Of a stretch of 64,000 nucleotides of DNA, positions 1 through 8,479 are shown piece after piece. The position numbers and the translations under genes were made by a program. Positions within the stretch are counted from its first letter, which is position 1; each line of letters opens with the position of its first letter. The stretch is from positions 1-64,000 of the forward strand of contig JAGFIV010000077.1 of the NCBI GenBank assembly GCA_024103275.1, in the 5' to 3' direction. Under the pieces are notes generated by a model that was not told the DNA's origin, did no database searches, and saw only the letters and a list, made by a program, of their open reading frames with translations. This stretch comes from Flavobacteriales bacterium. Its GTDB lineage: Bacteria; Bacteroidota; Bacteroidia; Flavobacteriales_F; PHOS-HE28.

Positions 1-430
1 CGGTAGGAAGGCGGCCCGGTCGGCCGCCTTCACATTTTCCCCGTGCCCAGCTGGTTGGAGCGTCCCGCACGGGGTGCGGGAAGGTCATCGGTCCGGCTCC
101 GATATTCTCCACGGTAGGAAGGCGGCCCGGTCGGCCGCCTTGACATTTTCCCCGTGCCCAGCTGGTTGGAGCGCCCGGCACGGGGCGCGGGAAGGACATC
201 GGTTCGACTCCGATATTCTCCACGGTAGGAAGGCGGCCCGGTCGGCCACCTCGGCAGTTTGCCCTTTACCGGGTGGGTGCAGATCCCGGGCGGGGACGCG
301 GGAATGTAAACGGTTCGCCTCCGATATTCTCCACGGTAGGAAGGCGGCCCGGTCGGCCGCCTTCACATTTTCCCCGTGCCCAGCTGGCTGGAGCGTCCCG
401 CACGGGGTGCGGGAAGGTCATCGGTCCGGC
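1..430 (+). repeat. Tandem 111-bp repeats derived from a tRNA 3' half plus terminator
   Basis: Three exact-length 111-bp units lie at 1-111, 112-222 and 223-333, with a fourth partial unit at 334 to about 430. Each begins with a GC-rich hairpin, then has a D-arm-like AGCTGGTTGGAG, an anticodon-arm-like stem-loop (stem CCCGC/GCGGG in units 1 and 4), and a T-arm (ATCGG, TTCGACT, CCGAT in unit 2) ending ATTCTCCA. No matching 5' acceptor strand (GGAGAAT-like) precedes the D-arm, so no unit can fold as a complete tRNA. Units 1, 2 and 4 are very similar, while unit 3 has diverged. The window starts exactly where a tRNA 3' end would finish, so an intact tRNA may lie just upstream. I infer successive duplication of a tRNA 3' part with its terminator. 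Confidence 0.7.
8..30 (+). terminator. GC-rich terminator-like hairpin of repeat unit 1
   Basis: A perfect 9-bp stem (AAGGCGGCC / GGCCGCCTT) with a 5-nt loop follows directly after the presumed tRNA 3' end and is followed by a short T-rich stretch (ACATTTT). Copies recur at 119-141 and 341-363, with a decayed copy at 230-252. It fits an intrinsic terminator of a tRNA gene upstream of the window, though the T-tract is interrupted. Confidence 0.5.
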
Positions 431-529
431 CCGGGCGGCAGGTGGTCGTGCAACTCGGGTTTTCTGCGGATGGGGTCACCAAAACGGGGGATGCCACAAA
501 GCATGGATGTGTTGGACCTTCGCACCAAC

Positions 530-2002
530 ATGCACATGGACCGCCTTCCGTTCCTGTTGACCGTTCTGGCCTTTGGGGCGGGTGCCACCACGGTCCGCGG
601 CCAATCAGCGCTCAATCCCTTCAGCGCGGCCGGCAGGGCGGCCGTCACCACGTTCGTTACGGATTACCAATCCATTGGGATCAACCCGGCCAACCTGGGG
701 TGGAAAGGGCGCTTTGAAGGAAAGCATGTGACCTTCGGGTTGTTGGAGGGGGCTTACACGGTCCATTCGGATGCCCTCAAGCGTGCCGATTTTCGTGAAC
801 GCGTGCTGAACACGGACTTCCGGTTCACCGAACGGGAGCAGGAAGAAGCCGGGCGCATTTTCGCCAATGCGGGCGCCATGGCCAATGCGGACCTGATGTC
901 CATCGGACTCAGCTATGCCAACGAAAACCTGGGTGGCCTTGCCTTCCACGTGCGCGACCGCATCGAAGTGTCGGCCAAGTTCGGCCAGCGTATGGCGGAG
1001 ATCCTCTTCCGGGGCTATCGCGCCGATTATTTCGACCTGCTGGTGCTGGCAACCGGGGACACGGTGGCCAACTATGCGAACATGTCGCCGGACTCCCTCG
1101 CCATGGTGATCCTGGGCGTGGCCACCGAACCCATGTTGCTGGGGCGGGTGGTCAAGGGCACCGACATCGGCATGAACTGGTACAGGGAGTTCAACTTCTC
1201 CTATGGGCGGCACTTGATCCGTACGGACAATTTTGAACTTGACCTGGGCTTCGGACTGAAGTACCTCCTTGGCATCGGCATTGTGGACATCCGTTCGCAA
1301 GACAACCGGCTCGATGGCTTTTCATCCTTGTCCGACGACTTCCAGATCGATTATCAAAACGTGGAGTTCATGCCCGGGGCCAGGTTGACCGGGGGGATGG
1401 TGGCCTTCCCCAAGGCAGTGGGCAACGGCTTCGGTGGTGATGTGGGCATCAGCATGCTGTTCAACAAGGCCTGGAAGGTGGGGCTGGCGGTGACCGATAT
1501 TGGTGCCATCCGTTGGAAAGGGAATGTTTATAAGGCCACTGAAGGCAGCTTGGTGGACCTGGCGATCGGCGGGCTGGAAAACCTGGACGTGATCAGCGGG
1601 CTGGAGGATTTTGTGACAAACAGCGGTGTGCTGACGTGGGAGCGTGCCCAGGCACGGGTCCTTCCCTTGCCCACCACGGCACGCCTGGGAGCGGGCAAGC
1701 TGCTCGGTGAATGGGCCGAGGCGGGCATTGATGCGGTGCTGCCCCTGAACGATGCCACGGGCAGCTTGCGAAATCCGGTGTTCGGGGCCGGTGCGGACCT
1801 GCTGCCGACACGTTGGCTCAGGTTCAGCAGCGGCCTCGTGGTCGGGGGAGGCATGCCCCTGAAGCTGCCCGTGGGCCTCGCGTTCATTGCCGGGAATGGG
1901 ACCTGGGAATGCGGGCTGGCCTCCCGGGATGTGATCACCTATTTCACCCAAACCAATCCGACGCTGTCACTGGGTCTGGGGTTCCTCCGCTTCCGCTTCT
2001 GA
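530..2002 (+). CDS. Outer-membrane beta-barrel-like protein, DUF5723 type
   Basis: 490 residues. An N-terminal signal peptide (MHMDRLPFLLTVLAFGAGA, then TTVRGQ) is followed by a glycine- and aromatic-rich sequence of alternating strands ending in FLRFRF, as expected for an outer-membrane barrel. It resembles the Bacteroidota DUF5723 family, whose function is not established. Typical family features are an N-terminal motif about asparagine-proline positions (here SIGINPANLGWKG) and repeated 'G-G-DVGI' strands. The open frame runs upstream to base 74 through the tRNA-like repeats. I reject that extension because it lacks coding character; ATGs at 491, 503, 530 and 536 are possible, and 530 or 536 fits the signal peptide best. 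The next gene follows after 34 bases. Confidence 0.7.
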   Translation: MHMDRLPFLLTVLAFGAGATTVRGQSALNPFSAAGRAAVTTFVTDYQSIGINPANLGWKGRFEGKHVTFGLLEGAYTVHSDALKRADFRERVLNTDFRFTEREQEEAGRIFANAGAMANADLMSIGLSYANENLGGLAFHVRDRIEVSAKFGQRMAEILFRGYRADYFDLLVLATGDTVANYANMSPDSLAMVILGVATEPMLLGRVVKGTDIGMNWYREFNFSYGRHLIRTDNFELDLGFGLKYLLGIGIVDIRSQDNRLDGFSSLSDDFQIDYQNVEFMPGARLTGGMVAFPKAVGNGFGGDVGISMLFNKAWKVGLAVTDIGAIRWKGNVYKATEGSLVDLAIGGLENLDVISGLEDFVTNSGVLTWERAQARVLPLPTTARLGAGKLLGEWAEAGIDAVLPLNDATGSLRNPVFGAGADLLPTRWLRFSSGLVVGGGMPLKLPVGLAFIAGNGTWECGLASRDVITYFTQTNPTLSLGLGFLRFRF

Positions 2003-2036
2003 ACGGAAATGCGGCCGGGATCGGCTTCCTTTGCGC

Positions 2037-2921
2037 ATGGCCTTGCCCGCACACCTCGCCGCGCACCTGGAGGAGCTGCTTTCATCGCGCCAAGGTTCGG
2101 CGGCCCGGGTGTTGAAGGCCGATGAAGCCTACGGCGGCAGCATCAACGACACGTACCGCCTGGAGACATCGGCAGGACGCTTCTTCCTCAAGGTGAACGA
2201 AGCGGACCGCTTTCCCAGCCTTTTTGTCTCGGAGGTGAAGGGGCTGGAACTGCTGCGGAACGCCGGCGAGCTGCGGGTGCCGGAAGTGGTGGCACAAGGG
2301 GAGGTGGGCGACACCACGTTCCTGCTGCTGGAGTTCATTCCTGCCAGGGAGGAGGACCCCGGGTTCCAAGCGCGCTTCGGACAGGCCCTGGCCCGTCTCC
2401 ACCGGCATACGCACGGCAGCTTCGGGCTGGAATACGACAACCATATCGGGGTGCTGCGCCAGGTGAACACGTCACACAAGGATTGGGTGGACTTCCTGGT
2501 CCAATGCCGGTTGGAACCATTGGTGAAAATGGCCAAGGACAACCATCGGATCCAGGATGGGGACGTGTTGCGGTTCGAGCGCCTCTATTCCAGGCTCCCG
2601 CAGTGGATCCCGAAGGAGATCCCGGCATTGTTGCACGGCGACCTGTGGAAGAACAACTACATCGCGGCGCAGGACGGGCAGGCGGTGCTGATCGACCCGG
2701 CGGTGTACTACGGCCATCGGGAGATGGACCTGGCCATGACGCGGTTGTTCGGCGGCTTTGACCGCGACTTCTACGAGGCCTACCACGGGGAGGAGCCGTT
2801 GGAGGCCGGTTGGGAGGAGCGCGTGGACCTGTGCAACCTATACCCCTTGCTGGTCCACCTCAACCTGTTTGGTGGCACCTACGCGGGCCGCGTCGGGGCC
2901 GTGTTGCGGCAATACGTGTAG
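2037..2921 (+). CDS. Fructosamine/ketosamine-3-kinase family protein
   Basis: 294 residues with the protein-kinase-like fold of the FN3K family, which phosphorylates sugar adducts on proteins so that they decompose (deglycation). Visible motifs are the glycine-rich GGSINDTYRLET, the ATP-binding lysine in FFLKVNEADRF, the acidic LLLEFIP hinge, the catalytic LLHGDLWKNN, and the metal-binding IDPAVYYGHREMDLAMTRLFGGF. All are well preserved, so the enzyme should be active. Length matches the family (about 290). A TTG at 2031 is in frame, but the ATG at 2037 is preferred. It is cytosolic, with no signal peptide. It converges with the PBP1A gene, whose stop is 3 bases away. Confidence 0.85.
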   Translation: MALPAHLAAHLEELLSSRQGSAARVLKADEAYGGSINDTYRLETSAGRFFLKVNEADRFPSLFVSEVKGLELLRNAGELRVPEVVAQGEVGDTTFLLLEFIPAREEDPGFQARFGQALARLHRHTHGSFGLEYDNHIGVLRQVNTSHKDWVDFLVQCRLEPLVKMAKDNHRIQDGDVLRFERLYSRLPQWIPKEIPALLHGDLWKNNYIAAQDGQAVLIDPAVYYGHREMDLAMTRLFGGFDRDFYEAYHGEEPLEAGWEERVDLCNLYPLLVHLNLFGGTYAGRVGAVLRQYV

Positions 2922-2923
2922 GC

Positions 2924-5359
2924 TCACTCCCATGCGGGAGGTTCCTGGCGGTCGTTGAAGCTTCCTTTCCGGGAACCCTTGTTGCCGAAACAATCCAGGT
3001 CGAGGTCGCCGATGCCCTCGGGTTTCACGAAGTCACCCGTGCTGATCCGGATGGTGCTGTCCGCGTATACCCGGTTCATGTAGTAGCCGTAGATCGGCAG
3101 GGCCATGTTGGCGCCTTGGCCCTGGTCGGTACGGCTGAAGCGCACGCTGCGGTCCTCGGCGCCGGTCCACACGCCGGTCACCAGGTCGGGGGTGATCCCG
3201 ATGAACCAGCCGTCGCTGTTGTTCTGCGTGGTGCCGGTCTTGCCGGCCGTGGGGTATTTGATGTTGGCGTATCTGGCCCGGTCGCCCCAGCTGGTGCGCA
3301 GCCGCATGCCCGTGCCCACGGTCTTCCCGGTGCCGGGGTTGTACGCGCCGTCCACCACGCCCTTCAACATTTCGAGCATCACGAAGGAGGTGCCGGGGTC
3401 CATGGCTTCCTCGATCTGCGGGGCCATGTCGAAGAGGGCATTGCCGTTCTTGTCCTCGATGCGCGTGAAGGCCACGGGCCGTATGTACACGCCGTCGTTG
3501 GCGAAGGTGGAGAAGGCCCCGGTCATCTCCTCCAGGGTCAGGTCGGCCACGCCCAGGCACAGCGAGGGCACCGGGTCCAGCGGGCTTTTCACGCCCATGT
3601 GCCGTGCCAACGTGATCACGGCCTGCGGCCCGTACTGTTTCATGATCCAGGCCGTGATGGTGTTCATGGAGTTGGCCAGGGCATATTTCAGGGTGACCAT
3701 CCCGCCGTATTGGTTGTCGCTGTTCGCGGGGCACCAATCGGGCTGCCCGGCGGGCATGGTGAAGCAGGTCTTCTGGTTGGGCAATTCCATGCACGGTTTC
3801 ATGCCTTCGCGGATGGCGGTGGCGTACACGAATGGTTTGAAGGTGGAACCCACCTGCCGCCGGGCCTGGGCCACGTGGTCGTACTGGAAGTGCTTGAAAT
3901 CGATGCCCCCCACCCAGGCCTTGATGAAGCCCGTGCGGGGGTCCATGCTCAGCAGCCCGCTTTGCAGGAAGCTCTTGTAGTACCGGATGCTGTCGTTGGG
4001 CGACATCAGCGTATCGACCTCGCCATGCCAGCTGAACACGGTCATGGGCGTGGGGGTGTTGAAGTTCTTCGCGATGCCTGCCGCGTCCAGGGCGGGCCAC
4101 CAGGCATCGCAGCCCCCTTTGCCCGGGTCGCAATGGAACATGGGCTCGCCGTCCTTCTTCGTTTTCACGATGTAGGCTGCCGGACGGCCGCAGTTGGGGC
4201 ACAGCTTGCCCGTGAGCACCTTGTAACGGTCGCTACGCTTGCGGGCCGCCGTCATGATCCCTTGCACCTCCTCCTCGCTCACCCTGAAGTCGAACGGCCT
4301 GTTCTTCTTCCTCGCCAGGTCCTTGAAGAACTGGGGTTGCAGCTCCTTGGAGAGGTGCTCGCGCACGGCCCATTCGGCGTACCGTTGCATGGACCGGTCC
4401 AAGGTGGTGTACACCTTCAGGCCGTCGGTGTACAGGTCGTATGGCGACCCGTCCGGCTTGGCGATCTTCAGCTTGCCCGTTTCCGGATCCTTCTCACTGA
4501 ACAAGCGTTGGAGCTCGCCGCGCAGGACTTCGCGCAGGTAGGGTGCCGGGCCCTCGGTATGGTCGATGCGCTGGAAATCGAGGCCCAAGGGCAGCACCTT
4601 GAGCGAGTCGTACTGCTGGCGGCTGAGGAAGCCCTGCTTTTCCATTTGCTTCAGCACCACGCCACGGCGGCCCAAGGTGGCCTCAGGCCTGCGCAGCGGG
4701 TTGAACAACGCGGGGTTCTTGCACATGCCCACCAGCATGGCGGCCTGTTCCACCCGCAAGGAATCGGGCGTGGTGTTGAAATAGACCCGTGCGGCCGAAT
4801 TGATCCCCACCGCCTGGTTGATCCAGTCGAATCGGTTGAGGTACATCGCGATGATCTCGTTCTTGGTGTATTCCCGTTCCAGCCGGGCGGAGATGATCCA
4901 CTCCTGGAATTTCTGGAACACGCGCCCGAAGAAATCGCGGCGGGCATCGTGGAAGAGCATCTTCGCCAGCTGCTGCGTGATCGTGCTCGCCCCGCCACGC
5001 TTGCCCAGGAACACGGCCGCACGGATGGTGCCGCGCACATCGATGCCGCTGTGGGACCTGAACCGTTCATCCTCGGTGGCCACCAGCGCCTGCGTCACGT
5101 GCGGGCTGATCGCATCATAGCCCACCGGGATGCGGTTTTCCCGGTAATACTGGCCCATGATGGACCCGTCGCTGAACAGCACTGCGGTGGCCAGGTCGCT
5201 GCGCGGATTTTGCAGTTCGGACGTGCCGGGGAGGTCCTTGCCCGAGGCGGCCAGCAACAACATGCCCAACAGCCCCAGGATGGGCCCCAGCACCACCAGC
5301 CACCACAGGACATACCACCGGGCCGCCTTGTTCTTCCTTTGTTTCTTCTGCTTCGCCAT
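2924..5359 (-). CDS. Penicillin-binding protein 1A (transglycosylase/transpeptidase)
   Basis: 811 residues. A bifunctional peptidoglycan synthase anchored by one N-terminal membrane segment (about residues 16-38) after a basic cytoplasmic stretch. The GT51 transglycosylase has ATEDERFRSHSGID (catalytic Glu96), GASTITQQLAK and later family motifs. The transpeptidase has SxxK at Ser505-Lys508 (GSTFKPF), SxN at 564-566 (ANSMNT) and KTG at 707-709 (AGKTGT). Between the two domains lies an unusual four-cysteine segment (Cys387, 390, 410, 417) that looks like a zinc ribbon. It lies 10 bases downstream of gldH, in the leftward run ricT-gldH-PBP1A, so co-transcription is likely. Confidence 0.93.
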   Translation of the reverse strand: MAKQKKQRKNKAARWYVLWWLVVLGPILGLLGMLLLAASGKDLPGTSELQNPRSDLATAVLFSDGSIMGQYYRENRIPVGYDAISPHVTQALVATEDERFRSHSGIDVRGTIRAAVFLGKRGGASTITQQLAKMLFHDARRDFFGRVFQKFQEWIISARLEREYTKNEIIAMYLNRFDWINQAVGINSAARVYFNTTPDSLRVEQAAMLVGMCKNPALFNPLRRPEATLGRRGVVLKQMEKQGFLSRQQYDSLKVLPLGLDFQRIDHTEGPAPYLREVLRGELQRLFSEKDPETGKLKIAKPDGSPYDLYTDGLKVYTTLDRSMQRYAEWAVREHLSKELQPQFFKDLARKKNRPFDFRVSEEEVQGIMTAARKRSDRYKVLTGKLCPNCGRPAAYIVKTKKDGEPMFHCDPGKGGCDAWWPALDAAGIAKNFNTPTPMTVFSWHGEVDTLMSPNDSIRYYKSFLQSGLLSMDPRTGFIKAWVGGIDFKHFQYDHVAQARRQVGSTFKPFVYATAIREGMKPCMELPNQKTCFTMPAGQPDWCPANSDNQYGGMVTLKYALANSMNTITAWIMKQYGPQAVITLARHMGVKSPLDPVPSLCLGVADLTLEEMTGAFSTFANDGVYIRPVAFTRIEDKNGNALFDMAPQIEEAMDPGTSFVMLEMLKGVVDGAYNPGTGKTVGTGMRLRTSWGDRARYANIKYPTAGKTGTTQNNSDGWFIGITPDLVTGVWTGAEDRSVRFSRTDQGQGANMALPIYGYYMNRVYADSTIRISTGDFVKPEGIGDLDLDCFGNKGSRKGSFNDRQEPPAWE

Positions 5360-5369
5360 CAGCTCTCGC

Positions 5370-5849
5370 TCAACGGGGATCCGCTTCCTCCACGCTGATC
5401 CCCACGTCCAGGACCCCGGGCAGGGACTCGGTTCGCATGGCCTGTTCCAGCGTGAACATATAACGCCCTTGGCGCGGGAATCTGTTTTTCAGCTTGTAGA
5501 GGATATGTGCCTGGAAGCGGTCGCTGAAGATGAAGCCGGTGCCCTTGCCGTACCACCGCCCGGTGGCATCCGCCAGCCTGCATTCCACCGTGTCCGTGTA
5601 CAAGTGGCCGCCGGGGCCTTCCAGGGTACTGAACAGGTAGAGGTTGCTGAACGGGTAGTCGCCCGTATGCCGGATATCCAGGAAAATGTTGCGTTCGGCG
5701 GCCGTGTCCGTGATGTCAAAGGTGAATCGTGGCTTCCAATTCCGGTCCCACGTTCCGTCGGGCACCTGGGCGCTCTCCTGGTACACTACATGCTCCATGC
5801 AGCCTGAGGCCAGGCTGGCGAGCAGGATGGACAGGGCCATGTGCTTCAC
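5370..5849 (-). CDS. gldH: Gliding motility lipoprotein GldH
   Basis: 159 residues. A lipoprotein signal (LLASLASGC, Cys17 being the lipidated residue) is followed by a GldH-type beta-rich domain with the characteristic N-terminal YQESAQVPDGTWDRNW, the NIFLDIRHTGDYPFSNLYLF segment and a C-terminal DVGISVEE. GldH is required for gliding and chitin use in Flavobacterium johnsoniae, and its role is linked to the gliding machinery of the envelope. The start is GTG at 5849, overlapping the ricT stop by 4 bases. ATG at 5840 is an alternative but leaves the signal peptide without its lysine. The neighbourhood ricT-gldH-PBP1A is common in Flavobacteriales. Confidence 0.9.
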   Translation of the reverse strand: MKHMALSILLASLASGCMEHVVYQESAQVPDGTWDRNWKPRFTFDITDTAAERNIFLDIRHTGDYPFSNLYLFSTLEGPGGHLYTDTVECRLADATGRWYGKGTGFIFSDRFQAHILYKLKNRFPRQGRYMFTLEQAMRTESLPGVLDVGISVEEADPR

Positions 5850-7174
5850 GGCTGCGACGGCCCGGGGCCGGGGTTGGATGGTGCGTTGTCCCCGCTACGG
5901 TTTCCCCGGCGTTTTCTGCCGCGATGGTCCCGCCTGTGCGGGTCTCTTGCGGGCTGGCCCCCTGGCGCGGCAGCTTCCCCGTGCGCAGGGGAGCCGTTGC
6001 GTTTGCCCGGCCCGGCGTTGTCCGCCGCCTTCCGTTTGCGCGGATCCCGCTTCCTGCGCTTGCCGCCGGGCCTGATCACCTTGTCGAAGCGGGACAGATC
6101 GTCCGTGCCGTCGATCACGTTCTCATAGTCGGAGGAGGTTTCACCCACGACAACGGCCGCCGGTTCCTCCTCCATGTGCAGGTCCACCTCCGGCTCGACC
6201 CCCTGCTTGTTCTGTGCCAGGATCTCCTTGACGACATCCACCGGGAACGAGGCCATGGCCGGGGCATCACCGGGCTTCTTGAACAGGTACCACATCCGCC
6301 CCTTGAAAATGTCGGTCTTCATGTGGGTGCCGGTGCCCTGCCGGGTCTTCAGCTTGGCGTTGGGCGAGGGATACCCCTTGATCGCCTCGATGTACATATC
6401 GAGCTCATAGTTGAGGCAGCACTTCAGCTTTCCGCACAGCCCGGTGAGCTTTTGGGGGTTCAGCGCGAGCTGCTGGTAGCGTGCGGCGCTGGTGGTAACG
6501 CTGCGCAGGTCCGTGAGCCAGGTGCTGCAGCACAGCTCGCGGCCGCTGGGCCCGATGCCGCCCAGGCGCGCCGCCTCCTGGCGCGCCCCGATCTGCTTCA
6601 TGTCCACCCGCACCTTGGCATGCGCGGAGATCCGGCGCACCGCCTCGCGGAAGTCCACGCGCTGCTCGGCCGTGTAATAAATCGTGGCCCGGCTGCCGTC
6701 ACCCTGGAATTCCACGTCGCTCACCTTCATGTCCAACCCGGCCTCACGGCAGATGCGCCGTGCCTCGAAGAGCGTCCCGTCCTCCTTCCCGCGTGCCGCA
6801 TGCCACTTGTCGATCTCGGCCTGGGTGGATTTGTGCAGCACCTTCCGCAATTCATACGTGTCCGTGCCTGCACCCTTGCGCTGCATTTGGGCCCGGACCA
6901 ACTCGCCGCCCAGGCTCACCATGCCCACATCATATCCGTTGGGGGCCTCCACGGTCACCACATCGCCCGCCATCAGCGAAAGCGCATTGGCGTTCCGATA
7001 AAACCCCTTGCGGTTGCTCTTGAACCGGACCTCCACGCCGTCAAATCGTGCCTGGCCGCCGGGCAATGGAATGCCCGTGAGCCAATCGTGGACCTCCAGC
7101 TTCCCGCAGCCTCCCTTCCCTTTGCAGCCGCCCGTGCCGCCACCGCCGCCGTTTGTACAACCTGCGCAAGACAT
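5846..7174 (-). CDS. ricT: RicT/PSP1 family protein (YaaT-like)
   Basis: 442 residues. It belongs to the PSP1 C-terminal family; Bacillus RicT acts with RicA and RicF on RNA maturation through RNase Y. Visible features are a cysteine-rich N-terminus (Cys3, 6, 17 and 23 among glycines), the PSP1 core with VEFQGDGSRATIYYTAEQRVDFREAVRRI and ARLGGIGPSGRELCCSTWL, and KLTGLCGKLKCCLNYE, whose cysteines recall the Fe-S-binding cysteines known in the Ric complex. The last 70 or so residues are a disordered Arg/Lys-rich tail. The open frame extends to 7420, but the ATG at 7174 gives the family's MSCAGC-type N-terminus. The function in Bacteroidota is inferred. Confidence 0.85.
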   Translation of the reverse strand: MSCAGCTNGGGGGTGGCKGKGGCGKLEVHDWLTGIPLPGGQARFDGVEVRFKSNRKGFYRNANALSLMAGDVVTVEAPNGYDVGMVSLGGELVRAQMQRKGAGTDTYELRKVLHKSTQAEIDKWHAARGKEDGTLFEARRICREAGLDMKVSDVEFQGDGSRATIYYTAEQRVDFREAVRRISAHAKVRVDMKQIGARQEAARLGGIGPSGRELCCSTWLTDLRSVTTSAARYQQLALNPQKLTGLCGKLKCCLNYELDMYIEAIKGYPSPNAKLKTRQGTGTHMKTDIFKGRMWYLFKKPGDAPAMASFPVDVVKEILAQNKQGVEPEVDLHMEEEPAAVVVGETSSDYENVIDGTDDLSRFDKVIRPGGKRRKRDPRKRKAADNAGPGKRNGSPAHGEAAAPGGQPARDPHRRDHRGRKRRGNRSGDNAPSNPGPGPSQP

Positions 7175-7281
7175 GGACGCGAAGATAACGGGAGGGGGGG
7201 CAGCGTTGTTGTTCCAAGATGCCGGGGCGGATGATTTCAGGGAGTTTCGTGTTCCGTCGGACCGGGCCGACATGCCGACGG

Positions 7282-8415
7282 TCATGCCAGGTGGCGTTCC
7301 GGCCGCATCAGGGTTCCCAGGGCATAGCTGAGGTCGAGGAACAACACCTTGGGGTTGGCGTTGCGCTCCAGCTGGGCATGGGCTTCCTCCAAGGCGCGGC
7401 GCAGCCCCTCGGTGGCCCATGCGTCCAGCAAGGCGCCGAACTTGCGGACGAACTCCATCTCCTCCCCGAAGGAAGCGATCAATTGCGGAAGGTCCTGCCG
7501 TTGCAACAGGGCCTGCCGGATGACATAGAGCGCATAGCGCATCAACCCCTTCTGCTTTTCGCGGCCCATCTTGGCGAAGTAGTCGGTGAATGCCACCACC
7601 TCGCCCATCTTGCCGGCATAACAGGCCCGCAGCCAGTCGCGCAGGAAGACGAACACCTCTTCTTCCCGTCCTTCGGCCATGGCCATGGCCTCCAGCAGGT
7701 CGCCCTCGCTGCGCGCCGCGATGTGCCTGGCGGTCTCCGATGCCAGTTCCGGATAGCGCTCCTGAAGGGCCGAGGCCAGTTCCCCGGGGTCCAGGGCCGG
7801 CACCTTCACCAGCTGCGTGCGGCTGAGGATGGTGGGCAGGATCCGGTCATGCGTGTGCCCGGCCAGCAGGAACACGGTACCGGGCGCCGGTTCCTCCAGT
7901 ACCTTGAGGATCTTGTTCGCCATCAGTGGGTCCATCATCTCGGGCAGCCAGATCAACATGACCTTCCATCCGCCCCGGAAGGCCTTCAGGCTCAGCTTGC
8001 GAAGCATTTCGCCGGCGATGTCCACCCCCATGCGGAGCTGCTTGTTCTCCCCCTTCAGTCGTTCCCGCCATTGGTCGGCATCCAAGTAGGGCTCCTCCAG
8101 CACCGCGTCGCGCCAGTCCTCGGTATAGTAGTCGCAGGTCCTGGGCTTCTTGTCCACGAAGAAGATGGGGAAGGCCATGTTCAGGTCCGGGTGGGCCAGC
8201 TTGGCCATCATCTTGCAGGCGTTGCACCGGCCGCAACTGTCGCCTTCCCCGGGGTGCTCACAGAAGAGATAAGTGGCGTAGGCCAGCGCCAAGGGAAGCA
8301 CCCCGCTGCCGCGCGGCCCCAGGAAGAACTGCGCATGCGGGACGCGCCCTTCGCGGATGTTCCCGATCAGCCGCGCCTTCAACGCCGCCTGGCCGATGAT
8401 CTTGTTGAACTGCAC
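7282..8415 (-). CDS. holB: DNA polymerase III subunit delta' (clamp loader)
   Basis: 377 residues. Clamp-loader subunit of the replicative polymerase. The N-terminus [16 protein letters not shown] and [17 protein letters not shown] align with delta' proteins. The P-loop has lost its Lys-Thr (GPRGSGVL), as expected because delta' does not bind ATP. A zinc site is present as [16 protein letters not shown], and the arginine-finger region reads TILSRTQ. It also has the [19 protein letters not shown] segment before the collar domain. The start codon is GTG at 8415. It is divergent from pgk, with 64 bases between the start codons, and about 107 bases separate it from ricT. Confidence 0.88.
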   Translation of the reverse strand: MQFNKIIGQAALKARLIGNIREGRVPHAQFFLGPRGSGVLPLALAYATYLFCEHPGEGDSCGRCNACKMMAKLAHPDLNMAFPIFFVDKKPRTCDYYTEDWRDAVLEEPYLDADQWRERLKGENKQLRMGVDIAGEMLRKLSLKAFRGGWKVMLIWLPEMMDPLMANKILKVLEEPAPGTVFLLAGHTHDRILPTILSRTQLVKVPALDPGELASALQERYPELASETARHIAARSEGDLLEAMAMAEGREEEVFVFLRDWLRACYAGKMGEVVAFTDYFAKMGREKQKGLMRYALYVIRQALLQRQDLPQLIASFGEEMEFVRKFGALLDAWATEGLRRALEEAHAQLERNANPKVLFLDLSYALGTLMRPERHLA

Positions 8416-8467
8416 CGTGCAAGTTTACGCCAGGCCGAAGGGCCGGCAACCAAAGCGCGGCGCCGGG

Positions 8468-8475
8468 TATTTTCG
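8468..8475 (+). promoter_or_regulatory. -7 element (TATTTTCG) of the pgk promoter
   Basis: Matches the Bacteroidota -7 consensus TAnnTTTG with one change. It ends only 4 bases before the ATG at 8480, so transcription should begin at or just before the start codon and the mRNA would be nearly leaderless. A clear -33 TTG is not seen. Confidence 0.5.
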
Positions 8476-8479
8476 CGCC

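Noticed and set aside
1-430. Functional tRNA genes in the repeat array
   Set aside because: No 5' acceptor strand pairs with ATTCTCC in any unit, and the D-arm shows mismatches.
74-529. Upstream extension of the outer-membrane protein gene through the repeats
   Set aside because: The extension is a product of the tandem tRNA-like repeats; the signal peptide starts at about 530.
2810-5398. Long rightward open frame over the PBP1A gene
   Set aside because: Antisense to PBP1A; GC-rich codon bias creates long shadow frames.
7175-7420. N-terminal extension of RicT
   Set aside because: The family starts with the cysteine-rich MSCAGC; the extension has no conserved sequence.
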